DNA from: Micromonospora chaiyaphumensis
Lineage (GTDB): Bacteria; Actinomycetota; Actinomycetes; Mycobacteriales; Micromonosporaceae
NCBI RefSeq assembly: GCF_900091435.1
Contig: NZ_FMCS01000004.1
Span: 186,001-250,000 of the forward strand
Direction of reading: 5' to 3'
Length of the DNA: 64,000 nucleotides
The notes beneath the pieces were generated by a model. The model was not told where the DNA came from. It made no database searches and saw only the letters and a program-made list of their open reading frames with translations. The position numbers and the translations under genes were made by a program. The stretch's first letter is position 1. Every line of letters begins with the position of its first letter. Positions 1 through 8,500 of the stretch are shown here, piece by piece.

Positions 1-1471
1 CCTCGTCGAGCCGGTCGGGTTCGAGCGCGCAGCGGAGCAGGAGCAACAGCGGTGCCACGCCGGGCTGGAGGTGCAGCGGCAGGTCCTCGCCGTGCACCAC
101 GGTCGGCACCCCGGCGGTGTGCAGGGCGCGCCGCAGCGAGGGCAGCTGCCGGCCGGTGGAGCGGACCAGCACCGCCATCCGCGACCACGGCACCCCGTCG
201 AGCAGGTGCGCCTCGCGCAGCGCGTGGGCCAGCCAGGCGGACTCGCTGGTGGCCGAGCGGAAAGTGCGGACGTCCACGGTGGCCGGCGGGGCGTCGGGAA
301 GGGGACGCAGCCGCCGGTGCGCCGCCGGGCCGCGCAGCCGGCGGGCCAGCCGGGCGGTGGCCGCCAGCAGCTCCGGCCCGGCCCGGTAGGAGGTGGTCAG
401 CGTGACCTGGGCGGCCGGCGCGCCCGAGGCCGTGCGGAACCGGTGCGGGAAGGTGGTCACGCCGGCCGGGTCGGCGCCGCGGAACGCGTACGTGGAGGAG
501 TCCGGGTCGGCGAAGGCGACCAGGGGCTTGCCGCCGCCGGCGACCACGGCGAGCAGGTCGAGCTGGGCGGGGTCGGTGTCGGCCAGCTCGTCGACGTAGA
601 CGTGGGCGAGCCGGCGGCGCTCGGCGGCCAGCAGCTCCGGGTCGTCGAGCAGCATGCCGGTGGCGGCCCGGACCAGCTCGGCCGGGTCGTACGCGATCGA
701 GCCCCGGTTGCTCACGTCGCGCAGGGCGAGGACGGCCACGTACTCACGGAGGAAGCGGGCGGCGGCCGGCCAGTCGGCGCGCCCCAGCTTCTCGCCCAGC
801 CGGGCCAGCTCCACCGGGCCGACGCCCCGCTCGGCGGCGCGCATGAGCAGGTCGCGGAGCTGCTGGGCGAAGGCCCGGGTGCGCAGGGCCGGGCGCAGGT
901 CCTCCGGCCAGCCGACCGGATCGTCCTCCGGCTCCTCGCCCACGATGTCGAGCAGCTCGCGGATGATGAGGTCCTGCTCGGGGCCGGTGAGCAGCCGGGG
1001 CGAGGGTTCGCCGCGTTCGGCGGCGGCCCGGCGGAGCAGCCCGAAGGCGTACGCCGGGAAGGTGCGCACCAGCGGCTCGCGGACGACCCGGTGACCGTCG
1101 CCGGCGATCCGCGCCTCGATCCGGTGGCGCAGGTCGGTGGCGCCCCGCCGGCCGAAGGTGAGCACCAGGACGTGTTCCGGGTCGACGCCCTCGGCCACCC
1201 GGGCGGCGACCGCCTCGACCAGGGTGGCGGTCTTGCCGGTGCCCGGCCCGCCGACGACCAGCATCGGCCCGTCGGTGTGCGCGACGACCTCGGCCTGCAC
1301 CGGGTCCGGCCGGCGCGGAGACGGGTGCGCGGCATCGCCCGCGGACCCCCCGGATCGCGGCTCCGTCTCGGCCGGCCCACCGGACCGACCACCCCCCTGC
1401 CCCGCCCCGGCGTCGCGGGAGACCCCCGTCCCCGCCTCGCCGGCCCGGCGCACCAGCCGATACGCCTGCAT
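1..1471 (-). CDS. UvrD/Rep-family ATP-dependent DNA helicase (AdnB-like), N-terminal part, runs off the window
   Basis: Superfamily 1 helicase that would unwind DNA with ATP during recombination or repair. The frame stays open to base 1, so about 490 residues of the N-terminus are seen and the C-terminus is missing. Visible motifs: Q-motif region PDPVQAEVV; Walker A GGPGTGKT at about residues 74-81; motif II VDELADTDPAQ; motif III region AFADPDSSTYAFRGAD; later TSYRAGPELL. The start MQAYRLVRR resembles the start of actinobacterial AdnA/AdnB-type helicases. ATG at 1471 is chosen; ATG 1480 and GTG 1501 are alternatives. A Gly/Ala-rich linker separates the first 15 residues from the helicase core. 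The usual Gln of motif II (DEYQDT) and of motif III (DPDQS) is replaced, which may be a family trait. The partner helicase would be expected next door, outside the window. Confidence 0.85.
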   Translation of the reverse strand, partial: MQAYRLVRRAGEAGTGVSRDAGAGQGGGRSGGPAETEPRSGGSAGDAAHPSPRRPDPVQAEVVAHTDGPMLVVGGPGTGKTATLVEAVAARVAEGVDPEHVLVLTFGRRGATDLRHRIEARIAGDGHRVVREPLVRTFPAYAFGLLRRAAAERGEPSPRLLTGPEQDLIIRELLDIVGEEPEDDPVGWPEDLRPALRTRAFAQQLRDLLMRAAERGVGPVELARLGEKLGRADWPAAARFLREYVAVLALRDVSNRGSIAYDPAELVRAATGMLLDDPELLAAERRRLAHVYVDELADTDPAQLDLLAVVAGGGKPLVAFADPDSSTYAFRGADPAGVTTFPHRFRTASGAPAAQVTLTTSYRAGPELLAATARLARRLRGPAAHRRLRPLPDAPPATVDVRTFRSATSESAWLAHALREAHLLDGVPWSRMAVLVRSTGRQLPSLRRALHTAGVPTVVHGEDLPLHLQPGVAPLLLLLRCALEPDRLDE

Positions 1472-1540
1472 CCCCGACATCCCACCACGCCGGTACGACA
1501 CCAGAAAACCCGCCGCCGCCCCGCACCCCCGACTCCCGCC

Positions 1541-1595
1541 GATCATGAGGTTGGCGGCACTCAAGGAGATCGACTTCGCCGTCAACCTCATGATC
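1541..1595. repeat. 55-bp palindromic repeat, copy 1 (intergenic)
   Basis: This 55-bp element has 18-bp arms (GATCATGAGGTTGGCGGC, and the inverse of GATCATGAGGTTGACGGC, one mismatch) around a 19-nt asymmetric centre that ends GGAGATCGACTTC. A second copy lies in opposite orientation at 48995-49049. Copy 1 sits between the helicase start and the 3' end of the downstream LOG gene. No target duplication is obvious. Confidence 0.9.
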
Positions 1596-1614
1596 GCCGG
1601 ACCGGGGCGGCGGG

Positions 1615-2160
1615 TCAGGTGAGGCGGTGGTCCAGGAGGTCGAGGGCTTCCTGGACGGTGGGCGCCACCAGGAGGAGGTCCAGGCCGGCAGGCTTGAGGA
1701 AGTGGCGGTCGGCCAGGGTGCGCAGCCAGTCGAGCAACGGGCGGTAGAAGCCGTCGGCGTCGACCAGCACCATCGGCTTGGCGTGCAGGGCCAGCGTGGC
1801 GGTGGTCCAGACCTCGAACAGCTCGTCCAGGGTGCCGAGCCCGCCGGGCAGCGCGACGAACGCGTCCGACTTGTCGATCATCAGAGTCTTGCGGCTGGCC
1901 ATCCCGTCGGTGATCAGCAGCTCGTCGGAGGCCAGGTCGGCGACCTCAAGGTCGACCAGCGCCTGCGGGATGACACCCAGGGTGCGGCCGCCGGCGGCGC
2001 GCGCCCCGTCGGCCACCGCGCCCATCATCCCCACGCACCCGCCGCCGCTGACCAGCGTGTGCCCGCGCCGGGCCAGCTCCGCGCCGGTGTCGGTGGCCAG
2101 GTCCAGCCAGCGGGCGTCGAGGGTACGCGAGGACGCGCAGAACACGCAGACGTTCGCCAT
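1615..2160 (-). CDS. LOG-family (Rossmann-fold, TIGR00730-type) nucleotide phosphoribohydrolase
   Basis: This 181-residue protein belongs to the LOG family, whose characterised members hydrolyse cytokinin riboside 5'-monophosphates or other nucleoside monophosphates to free base and ribose 5-phosphate. Family marks: N-terminal VCVFCASS; SGGGCVGMMG at about residues 38-47; SRK at 89-91; and the defining PGGLGTLDE at 105-113. Length is normal for a small LOG enzyme. It follows a second LOG gene on the same strand with 2 bp between them, so the two are probably co-transcribed. The substrate in this organism cannot be told from sequence; cytokinin activation is only one possibility. Confidence 0.9.
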   Translation of the reverse strand: MANVCVFCASSRTLDARWLDLATDTGAELARRGHTLVSGGGCVGMMGAVADGARAAGGRTLGVIPQALVDLEVADLASDELLITDGMASRKTLMIDKSDAFVALPGGLGTLDELFEVWTTATLALHAKPMVLVDADGFYRPLLDWLRTLADRHFLKPAGLDLLLVAPTVQEALDLLDHRLT

Positions 2161-2162
2161 GC

Positions 2163-3023
2163 TCAGCCCTGCTCCGCCGGGCCCTCGGGGGCGGCCTCCG
2201 CGGCGGCCCGCTGGTCGGCGGCGACCCGCGCGACCGCGTCCTCGCGGATCGCCTCCTGCTCGGCCGAGAGCACGGCCTCGGCCTCCACGATGTGCCGGAC
2301 CGCCTCGTTGACGTCATCGGTGACGCAGATCAGGTCCAGGTCGTTCGGGCCGATCTTGCCGTCGGCGGCCATGGTGTCCCGGAGCCAGTCGAGCAGGCCC
2401 CGCCAGTAGTCGACGCCCATGAGCACCACGGGGAAACGGGTCACCTTGCCGGTCTGCACCAGGGTGAGCGCCTCGAAGAGCTCGTCCATGGTGCCGAAGC
2501 CGCCGGGCAGCACCACGAACGCCTGGGCGTACTTGACGAACATGGTCTTGCGGGCGAAGAAGTAGCGGAAGTCGATGGCCAGGTCGACCCAGTCGTTGAG
2601 GCCCTGCTCGAACGGAAGCTCGATGCCGAGCCCGACGGAGAGCCCGCCCGCCTCGCCGGCGCCCCGGTTGGCCGCCTCCATGACACCCGGCCCGCCGCCG
2701 GTGATCACGGCGTAGCCGGCCCGGGCCAGCGCGCCGCCCAGTTCCTCGGCCAGCCGGCACTCGGGGCTCTCCGGCTTGCTGCGGGCCGAACCGAAGACGC
2801 TGACCGCGGGCGGCAGGTCGGCGAGGGTGTCGAAGCCCTCGACGAACTCGGACAGGATGCGCAGCGCCCGCCAGGCGTCCTTGGTCTTCCAGTCGCCCCG
2901 GCCCCGGGAGTCGAGCAGCCGCTGGTCGGCGGTGCTGGTCGGGATGGCCTGGTTGCGCAGCGTGACGGCACCCCGGTGCCGTTCCCCGCTCGGCCCGCGG
3001 CCCGGCCCGTTGCTCTGGCTCAT
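2163..3023 (-). CDS. LOG-family protein with N-terminal extension (TIGR00730 type)
   Basis: A second, larger LOG-family protein of 286 residues. The core is at about residues 72-260: SVFGSAR; GGGPGVME at 109-116; ARK at 157-159; PGGFGTMDE at 173-181. The first 60 residues, and a C-terminal acidic/Ala-rich tail of about 35 residues, lie outside the core. It resembles the mycobacterial Rv1205-type protein, which also lies near dapD/dapE. The ATG at 3023 has a TACGGT -10-like box 6 nt upstream and no clear ribosome-binding site, so it is probably leaderless. The smaller LOG gene follows 2 bp downstream. Enzymatic role as for LOG phosphoribohydrolases; substrate unknown. Confidence 0.88.
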   Translation of the reverse strand: MSQSNGPGRGPSGERHRGAVTLRNQAIPTSTADQRLLDSRGRGDWKTKDAWRALRILSEFVEGFDTLADLPPAVSVFGSARSKPESPECRLAEELGGALARAGYAVITGGGPGVMEAANRGAGEAGGLSVGLGIELPFEQGLNDWVDLAIDFRYFFARKTMFVKYAQAFVVLPGGFGTMDELFEALTLVQTGKVTRFPVVLMGVDYWRGLLDWLRDTMAADGKIGPNDLDLICVTDDVNEAVRHIVEAEAVLSAEQEAIREDAVARVAADQRAAAEAAPEGPAEQG

Positions 3024-3029
3024 GGGGCC

Positions 3030-3035
3030 ACCGTA
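3030..3035 (-). promoter_or_regulatory. -10 box of the tandem LOG genes (leaderless)
   Basis: TACGGT on the minus strand ends 6 nt before the ATG at 3023. The spacing fits a transcript that begins at the start codon. Inferred from sequence only. Confidence 0.45.
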
Positions 3036-3132
3036 GTGGAGCCGGGGCGGCGCGGTGCGGAGGCGGGCGGCCCGGAGAAATTCTTCGTGATCAAGGGCAA
3101 CTAAATGGCTCGCTCGTACGTCTTACTATTCA

Positions 3133-3145
3133 CATACCGGGTATG
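3133..3145. promoter_or_regulatory. 13-bp inverted repeat CATACCGGGTATG, candidate operator
   Basis: A perfect CATACC/GGTATG inverted repeat about 35 bp upstream of a small gene. Almost the same motif with matching flanks (TTxACATACCGxGTATGC) occurs at 8914-8926. This points to a shared transcription-factor site or a conserved promoter element. Confidence 0.5.
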
Positions 3146-3179
3146 CCCGGGCGACGCGCCTTCGGGGGAGGAGCCAGCG

Positions 3180-3341
3180 TTGATCAGCAACAGCGAGATG
3201 ATCCGGATCCGCCGGCAGATGCAGCGGCGGATCCGCGACGTGGTGGCCGAGCGCCGCCGCGCCCGGATGATGGAAGCCCACCACACCGACCTCACCGGCG
3301 AGACCACCGAGACGGAGACCCCGCTGACGACCACGCTCTGA
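3180..3341 (+). CDS. small conserved-looking basic protein of unknown function
   Basis: A 53-residue reading frame starting at TTG 3180, with a strong ribosome-binding sequence GGGGGAGGAG ending about 6 nt upstream. The product starts MISNSEMIRIRRQMQRR and is very Arg-rich and probably helical up to residue 35. It then has a Thr/Glu-rich tail (GETTETETPLTTTL). An open frame continues upstream to 3105, but the ribosome-binding site favours the TTG. It is followed by a strong hairpin, and an inverted repeat lies just upstream. No function is recognised; the basic helix might bind nucleic acid, which is speculation. Confidence 0.6.
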   Translation: MISNSEMIRIRRQMQRRIRDVVAERRRARMMEAHHTDLTGETTETETPLTTTL

Positions 3342-3354
3342 CGGTCCGGCCGGC

Positions 3355-3387
3355 CCGGGGGTCCGCGTCACCGACGCGGGCCCCCGG
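3355..3387. terminator. bidirectional hairpin terminator between the small ORF and dapE
   Basis: The arms CCGGGGGTCCGCGTC and GACGCGGGCCCCCGG form a 15-bp stem (one G-U pair) with a 3-nt loop. It lies between the convergent ends at 3341 and 3396. There is no U-tract, as is common in high-GC actinomycetes. Confidence 0.75.
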
Positions 3388-3395
3388 TCGCGTGA

Positions 3396-4469
3396 TCAGG
3401 ACGAGGCGAGCCAGCGGTGCAGGGTGGCCGCGCCGTCACGGATCTTGGTCAGCTCGACGTGCTCGTCCTTGTGGTGCGCCAGGTTGGGGTCGCCGGGGCC
3501 GAAGTTCAGCGCCGGGATGCCCATGGCCGCGAACCGCGCCACGTCCGTCCAGCCCAGCTTGCCGATCGGGGCGGCGCCGACCGCGGCCAGGAACTCCTGC
3601 GCCGGCGGGTTGTCCAGCCCCGGCGCCGCGCCGGCCGCCGCGTCGGTGACCGCCAGGTCGAAGCCGGCGAAGACCTCGCGCAGGTGCGCCTCGGCCGCGG
3701 CCGGGTCACGGTCCGGGGCGTACCGGTAGTTGATCTCGATGTCGCAGCGGTCCGGGATGACGTTGCCCGCCACCCCGCCGGTGATCCGCACCGCGTTCAG
3801 GCCCTCGCGGTAGTCGCAGCCCTCGATGGTCACCCGGCGCGCCTCGTACGTGGTCAGCCGCCGCAGCACCTCGCCGGCGCCGTGGATGGCGTTCACCCCG
3901 TGCCAGGACCGGGCCGCGTGGGCCCGCTCGCCGTGCGTGGTGACGATCGCCCGCATGGTGCCCTGGCAGCCCGCCTCCACGATCCCGTAGGTCGGCTCCA
4001 GCAGCAGGGCGAAGTCGGCCGCCAGCCACTCCGGGTGCGCCTGGGAGACGAGCGTGAGGCCGTTGTACCTCGACTCGATCTCCTCGGCCTCGTAGAAGAG
4101 GTAGGTCACGTCGTAGCGCGGGTCCGGCAGGGTCACCGCCAGGTGCAGCGCGAAGGCCACGCCGGACTTCATGTCGGAGGTGCCGCAGCCGTACATCAGA
4201 TCGCCGCGCATGGTCGACGGGAAGTTGTCGTTGAGCGGCACGGTGTCCAGGTGGCCGGCGAGCACCACCCGCTGCGGCCGGCCCAGGTCGGTACGCGCCA
4301 TCACCGTGTTGGAGTGCCGGTAGGTGGTGAGGTGCGGCACGCCCCGCAGCACCTCCTCGACGCAGTCGGCGATCGCCTTCTCGTTGAGCGACACGGACTC
4401 GATGTCGACCAGCGCGCGGGTCAGCGCCACCGGATCGGCCAAGACCTCGGGGGTCAACGGGTTCTGCAT
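3396..4469 (-). CDS. dapE: succinyl-diaminopimelate desuccinylase
   Basis: Cytoplasmic di-metal M20 hydrolase of 357 residues. It converts N-succinyl-LL-2,6-diaminopimelate to LL-diaminopimelate and succinate in lysine and peptidoglycan synthesis. Metal and catalytic residues are visible: H73 and D75 in AGHLDTVP; D99 in GTSDMKSG; the Glu pair at about 129-130 in FYEAEEIES; and a C-terminal His in [10 protein letters not shown]. The ATG at 4469 is chosen because a TACCGT -10 box lies exactly 7 nt upstream, which implies a leaderless mRNA. It is divergent from dapD, with only 24 bp between the start codons, so the two pathway genes share one regulatory site. Length and motifs are normal. Confidence 0.95.
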   Translation of the reverse strand: MQNPLTPEVLADPVALTRALVDIESVSLNEKAIADCVEEVLRGVPHLTTYRHSNTVMARTDLGRPQRVVLAGHLDTVPLNDNFPSTMRGDLMYGCGTSDMKSGVAFALHLAVTLPDPRYDVTYLFYEAEEIESRYNGLTLVSQAHPEWLAADFALLLEPTYGIVEAGCQGTMRAIVTTHGERAHAARSWHGVNAIHGAGEVLRRLTTYEARRVTIEGCDYREGLNAVRITGGVAGNVIPDRCDIEINYRYAPDRDPAAAEAHLREVFAGFDLAVTDAAAGAAPGLDNPPAQEFLAAVGAAPIGKLGWTDVARFAAMGIPALNFGPGDPNLAHHKDEHVELTKIRDGAATLHRWLASS

Positions 4470-4476
4470 GTGTGGC

Positions 4477-4486
4477 ACGGTACCGT
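4477..4486. promoter_or_regulatory. symmetric bidirectional -10 element for dapE and dapD
   Basis: The palindrome ACGGTACCGT reads TACCGT on both strands. Each hexamer ends exactly 7 nt before its start codon (GTG 4494 for dapD, ATG 4469 for dapE). This suggests overlapping, divergent leaderless promoters. No upstream -35 was assigned. Confidence 0.6.
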
Positions 4487-4493
4487 CATTTTC

Positions 4494-5453
4494 GTGACGA
4501 CCGCACAGTCTGCCTGGGGCATCGGCCTGGCCACGATCACCGCTGACGACCAGGTGCTGGACACCTGGTACCCGACCGGCAAGCTGGGGCTCGGCGACCT
4601 GCCGCTGGTCGCCGGTGAGGACGAGGCCGACGTGCTCGACCTGCCGCCCGGCGCGGTCGGCGAGCGGGCGCTGCCCGGCCTGCGTACCGTCCAGGTGGTC
4701 ACCGTGATCGGCTCGCTGGACGACCCGATCAAGGACGCGCCCGACGCGTACCTGCGGTTGCACCTGCTCTCCCACCGCCTGGTGCGGCCCAACGAGCTCA
4801 ACCTCGACGGCATCTTCGGCAAGCTGGCCAACGTGGCCTGGACCTCGGCCGGACCGTGCCCGCCGGAGCGGGTCGACGAGCTGCGGGTCATCGAGCGGGC
4901 CGCCGGCCGCCACCTGGCCGTTCACGGGGTGGACAAGTTCCCCCGGATGACCGACTACGTGGTCCCGGCCGGCGTGCGCATCGCCGACGCGGACCGGGTC
5001 CGGCTCGGCGCGCACCTGGCCGCCGGCACCACCGTCATGCACGAGGGCTTCGTCAACTTCAACGCCGGCACACTGGGCACCTCGATGGTCGAGGGCCGGA
5101 TCGTGCAGGGCGTGGTGGTCGGTGACGGCTCCGACATCGGCGGTGGCGCCTCGATCATGGGCACCCTCTCCGGCGGCGGCACCGAGAAGGTGCGCATCGG
5201 CGAGCGGAGCCTGGTCGGCGCGAACGCGGGTGTGGGCATCACCCTGGGCGACGACTGCGTGGTCGAGGCCGGCTGCTACATCACCGCCGCCTCGAAGATC
5301 ACCCTGCCGGACGGGCGGGTGGTCAAGGCCCGCGAGATCTCCGGGGTGGACGGCCTGCTGTTCTGGCGCAACTCGGTGACCGGCGCGCTGGAGGCGAAGC
5401 CGCGCAGCGGCCGGGGCATCGAGCTGAACGCGGCGCTGCACGCCAACGACTGA
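4494..5453 (+). CDS. dapD: 2,3,4,5-tetrahydropyridine-2,6-dicarboxylate N-succinyltransferase
   Basis: Transfers succinyl from succinyl-CoA to tetrahydrodipicolinate, a step earlier in the lysine/DAP pathway than the desuccinylase encoded next door. The protein has 319 residues, the actinobacterial DapD length. It has an N-terminal alpha/beta domain with [18 protein letters not shown] and a left-handed beta-helix of hexapeptide repeats in the second half ([47 protein letters not shown]). The GTG at 4494 is the start, with TACCGT 7 nt before it and no Shine-Dalgarno site. It probably works as a trimer in the cytoplasm. It is terminated by the hairpin at 5469-5494. Confidence 0.96.
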   Translation: MTTAQSAWGIGLATITADDQVLDTWYPTGKLGLGDLPLVAGEDEADVLDLPPGAVGERALPGLRTVQVVTVIGSLDDPIKDAPDAYLRLHLLSHRLVRPNELNLDGIFGKLANVAWTSAGPCPPERVDELRVIERAAGRHLAVHGVDKFPRMTDYVVPAGVRIADADRVRLGAHLAAGTTVMHEGFVNFNAGTLGTSMVEGRIVQGVVVGDGSDIGGGASIMGTLSGGGTEKVRIGERSLVGANAGVGITLGDDCVVEAGCYITAASKITLPDGRVVKAREISGVDGLLFWRNSVTGALEAKPRSGRGIELNAALHAND

Positions 5454-5468
5454 CCCGCGACGCGGAGC

Positions 5469-5494
5469 GGGCCGGGGTCGCGACGCCCCGGCCC
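5469..5494. terminator. hairpin terminator between dapD and the S8 protease
   Basis: GGGCCGGGG and CCCCGGCCC form a 9-bp perfect stem around an 8-nt loop that is itself partly palindromic (TCGCGACG). The neighbouring genes converge here, so it can serve both. Confidence 0.7.
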
Positions 5495-5513
5495 GTCCGC
5501 CGTCCGGACGACG

Positions 5514-8500
5514 TCACCGCAGGCGGTACGCCTGGATGATCCGCTCGGTGACCGTGTTGCCGGCGCCGTCCCGGGCGGTGGCCCGCAGGGAGGCGTGACC
5601 GGGTCCGGCCGGGTGCCGGACGGTGGCCGCCCAGCCCGCGCCCTGCTTGTGCAGGGCCGCCCTGCGCCAGGTCTTCCCGCCGTCGTAGGAGACGTCGACG
5701 GTGAGCGCCGCGACCGGGGCCGCCGGTGCGCCGGGCTGGCGCTGCACCGTCACCGGGATGGTGAAGGTCCGGCCGGCCGGGGCGCTGCTGTCCACGGCCA
5801 GCGGCGGGGCGAAGCGGACCGCCATGGCGGGCAGCCGCACCCAGTCGTCACCCGGGACGTGCCGGGAGCGGAACGTCCAGGTCGCCGACACCTCGGTGCT
5901 CAGGTCGGTGAAGCCCCGCGTGGCGGAGGTCTCCAGCCGGTAGCTGGCTGCGCCCGGCGGCACCTGGAAGTCGGCGTACCCCGGGGTGGCCTGCTCGGCG
6001 AGCAGCTTCCCGTTGCGGTAGAGGGCGGTCCGTTCGGTGTCGTTGAGCGAGCCACCCGGATGTCCGGCGGCGTCGCTGTGCACCGGCAGGTCGACCACGA
6101 GGGTGTCGCCGTTGCGCGTGATGCCCTGCTCGGGCCAGCGCGGCTGCGGGAACGACGGCCCGTACGGCGCGCTGTTCCAGTCCTCCCGGTAGGTCCGGCC
6201 GGCCCGGTACCGGGTGGGCACCGACGCCAGCACCGCCTGCACCTCCAGCCAGCCGTCCTCGCCCCGCGTGCCGAAGTCCAGTTCGGAACTCCACCGGGTG
6301 CGGGCCGTGTTGTAGTGCTCGACCCGCTTGCCGGGCACCGGGACGGGCACGACGATCGCCGAGCCGCCGATGTTGTAGTCGGACTCCGGGAAGACGATCC
6401 GCTCGTTGTCCAGCCCCGCGTAGCCGGCCGCGAACCGGTGCGTCACGGTGGCCAGGTCGGCCGGCCGGTAGTGCCGGACGAACCCGGTCGGCATCCGGCC
6501 CGGGAACAGCTCGTTGAGGGCGTAGAAGTACGGGCTGCGCTCCGGCGCCGTCGGTTCGAGCCACTGGCTGGCCAGGGCGGCGACGAAGAGCGAGTCGGAG
6601 ACGCCGCGCCCGAGCTGGCCGCTGTGGAGGCCGTCGAAGCTGAACGTCCAGAGCCCGAACCCGTAGGAGAAGTCCGCAGTGGACCAGTTGGCCGAGAGGT
6701 CGATCAGCAGCGGGGCCGCGCCGCGCTGCGGCACGGTGGACCGCACCGGCTTCGCCCGCCGGGCGTCGACGGTGAGCCGCTGGTCGCCGCCCACCACCAG
6801 TTCGGGCTGGGCCAGCATGGAGACCTCGGTCCAGCCCTCCTCCCCCGGCACGTAGATGAGGCTGTTCAGGCCGTAGCGGCCCTTCGGGAGGCGGATCCGC
6901 GCCTCGCCGTCGGGGTCGTACACGTCCCGGTACACGACGGCGTCGAGACCGACCAGGGTGGTGAAGTAGTCACCGGTGAGCTTGCCGGCCCGGTCCCGGT
7001 GCGTGACGGTCAGGTCGTAGCTCTCCACCTCGCGGTTCACCGCGAGCGGGGTCACCGCGACCGCGTCGCCGGCGCGGGCCACCAGCCGGCCGGTCCAGTA
7101 GCCGTCCAGGCCGCCGAGCCGGGTGTCCGCCGTGACGGTGACCTGGGCCGTCCCGCCGGCCGGCACGGTGAGCCGCGACGCGCCGAGGGTGAACATGCCG
7201 GCCGGGGCGGTACGCCCGTCCGGGCCGGTGACCTCGGCGGCGAGGTCGAGGGTGAGCGGGGCGGTGCCGCCGTTGCGGTAGGTGACCGTGCGGGCGATCG
7301 GCTGGTCGTCGCCGTGCGGCCAGGCGGCCACCCCGAACGAGACGCTGGGCGGGTCGCTGGTCACCTGCTCGGTGATCGCGTGGGCCACGTCGACCCGGCC
7401 GGCGCCCTGCTGGAACGCCGTCTGGTCGGGGTGCGGCTTGGCCGAGGCCATGAGGGTGGCCTTGTACCGCCCGGCGGTCCAGCCGGGGTGCTGCTGGGCG
7501 AGCAGCGCTGCCGCGCCGGCCACGTGCGGCGTGGCCATCGAGGTGCCGGAGAGGGAGACGTACTTCTCCCCCACCGGATCGCCGATGGCGCCGTTGGCGG
7601 CCCGGGCGGCCACGATCTCGACGCCCGGGGCGGTGATGTCCGGCTTGATCCCGCCGTCGACCCGCGGCCCCCGGCTGGAGAAGTCGGCCAGCGCGTCGTC
7701 CCGGTCGACCGCGCCGACCGCCAGCGCGGCGTCGGCGGTGGCCGGCGAGCCGACCGAGCCGTCGGCGCCGTCGTTGCCGGCGGCCACCACGAAGAGCGTT
7801 CCGGTCTGGGCGGTCAGCGTCTCGACGGCCTGCTCCAGCGGGTCGACCTCGGGGAAGTCCGCGCCGCTGAGGCTCATGTTGACCACGGTGGCGTGCTTCT
7901 CGGCCGCGGCCCACTGCATGCCGGCGAGGATCGCCGACTCGGTGCAGCCCTGGTTCTCGCAGACCTTGCCGGAGAGCAGGGTGGCGTCGGGAGCGACGCC
8001 GCGGTACTTCCCGCCGGAGGCGGCCCCGCTGCCCGCGATGATCGAGGCGACGTGGGTGCCGTGCCCGACCGTGTCGTCCTGCTCGACCGCCTCGCTGAAG
8101 TTGCGCGCGTCGGCGACCCGGCCGGCCAGGTCGGGGTGGGTGAGGTCGACGCCGGTGTCGAGCACCGCGACGCTGACCCCCTTGCCGGTGAAGCCGGCGG
8201 CCCAGGCGGTGGGTGCGCCGATCTGCGGCACGCTGTGGTCGAGGGTCACCCGCCGCCGGCCGTCCAGCCAGATCCGGTCGACATCCCCCGCCGCGTCGAC
8301 CCGGGCACCGGCCCGGTCGGCCGTGACCGCGTTCCAGACCGCGCCGGCGTCGGCCTTCGTCGCGACCAGCGCCGCGCCGCCGATCGCCGGCAGGTCGCGG
8401 GTCAGCCGGGTGCCGGCCACCGGGGCCGCCGCCCGTCGGGCCGACCCCGGCCGGTACGACACGAGCAGCGGCAGCGTGTCCCGCCGGGCGTCGTCGTAGC

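Noticed and set aside
3342..5441. Very long open frames opposite real genes, for example antisense to dapE, the S8 protease, the S9 peptidase, sdhA/B and ychF
   Set aside because: High G+C leaves few stops in the antisense frames; the products are Gly/Arg/Val/His-rich without motifs, while the sense genes have clear families.
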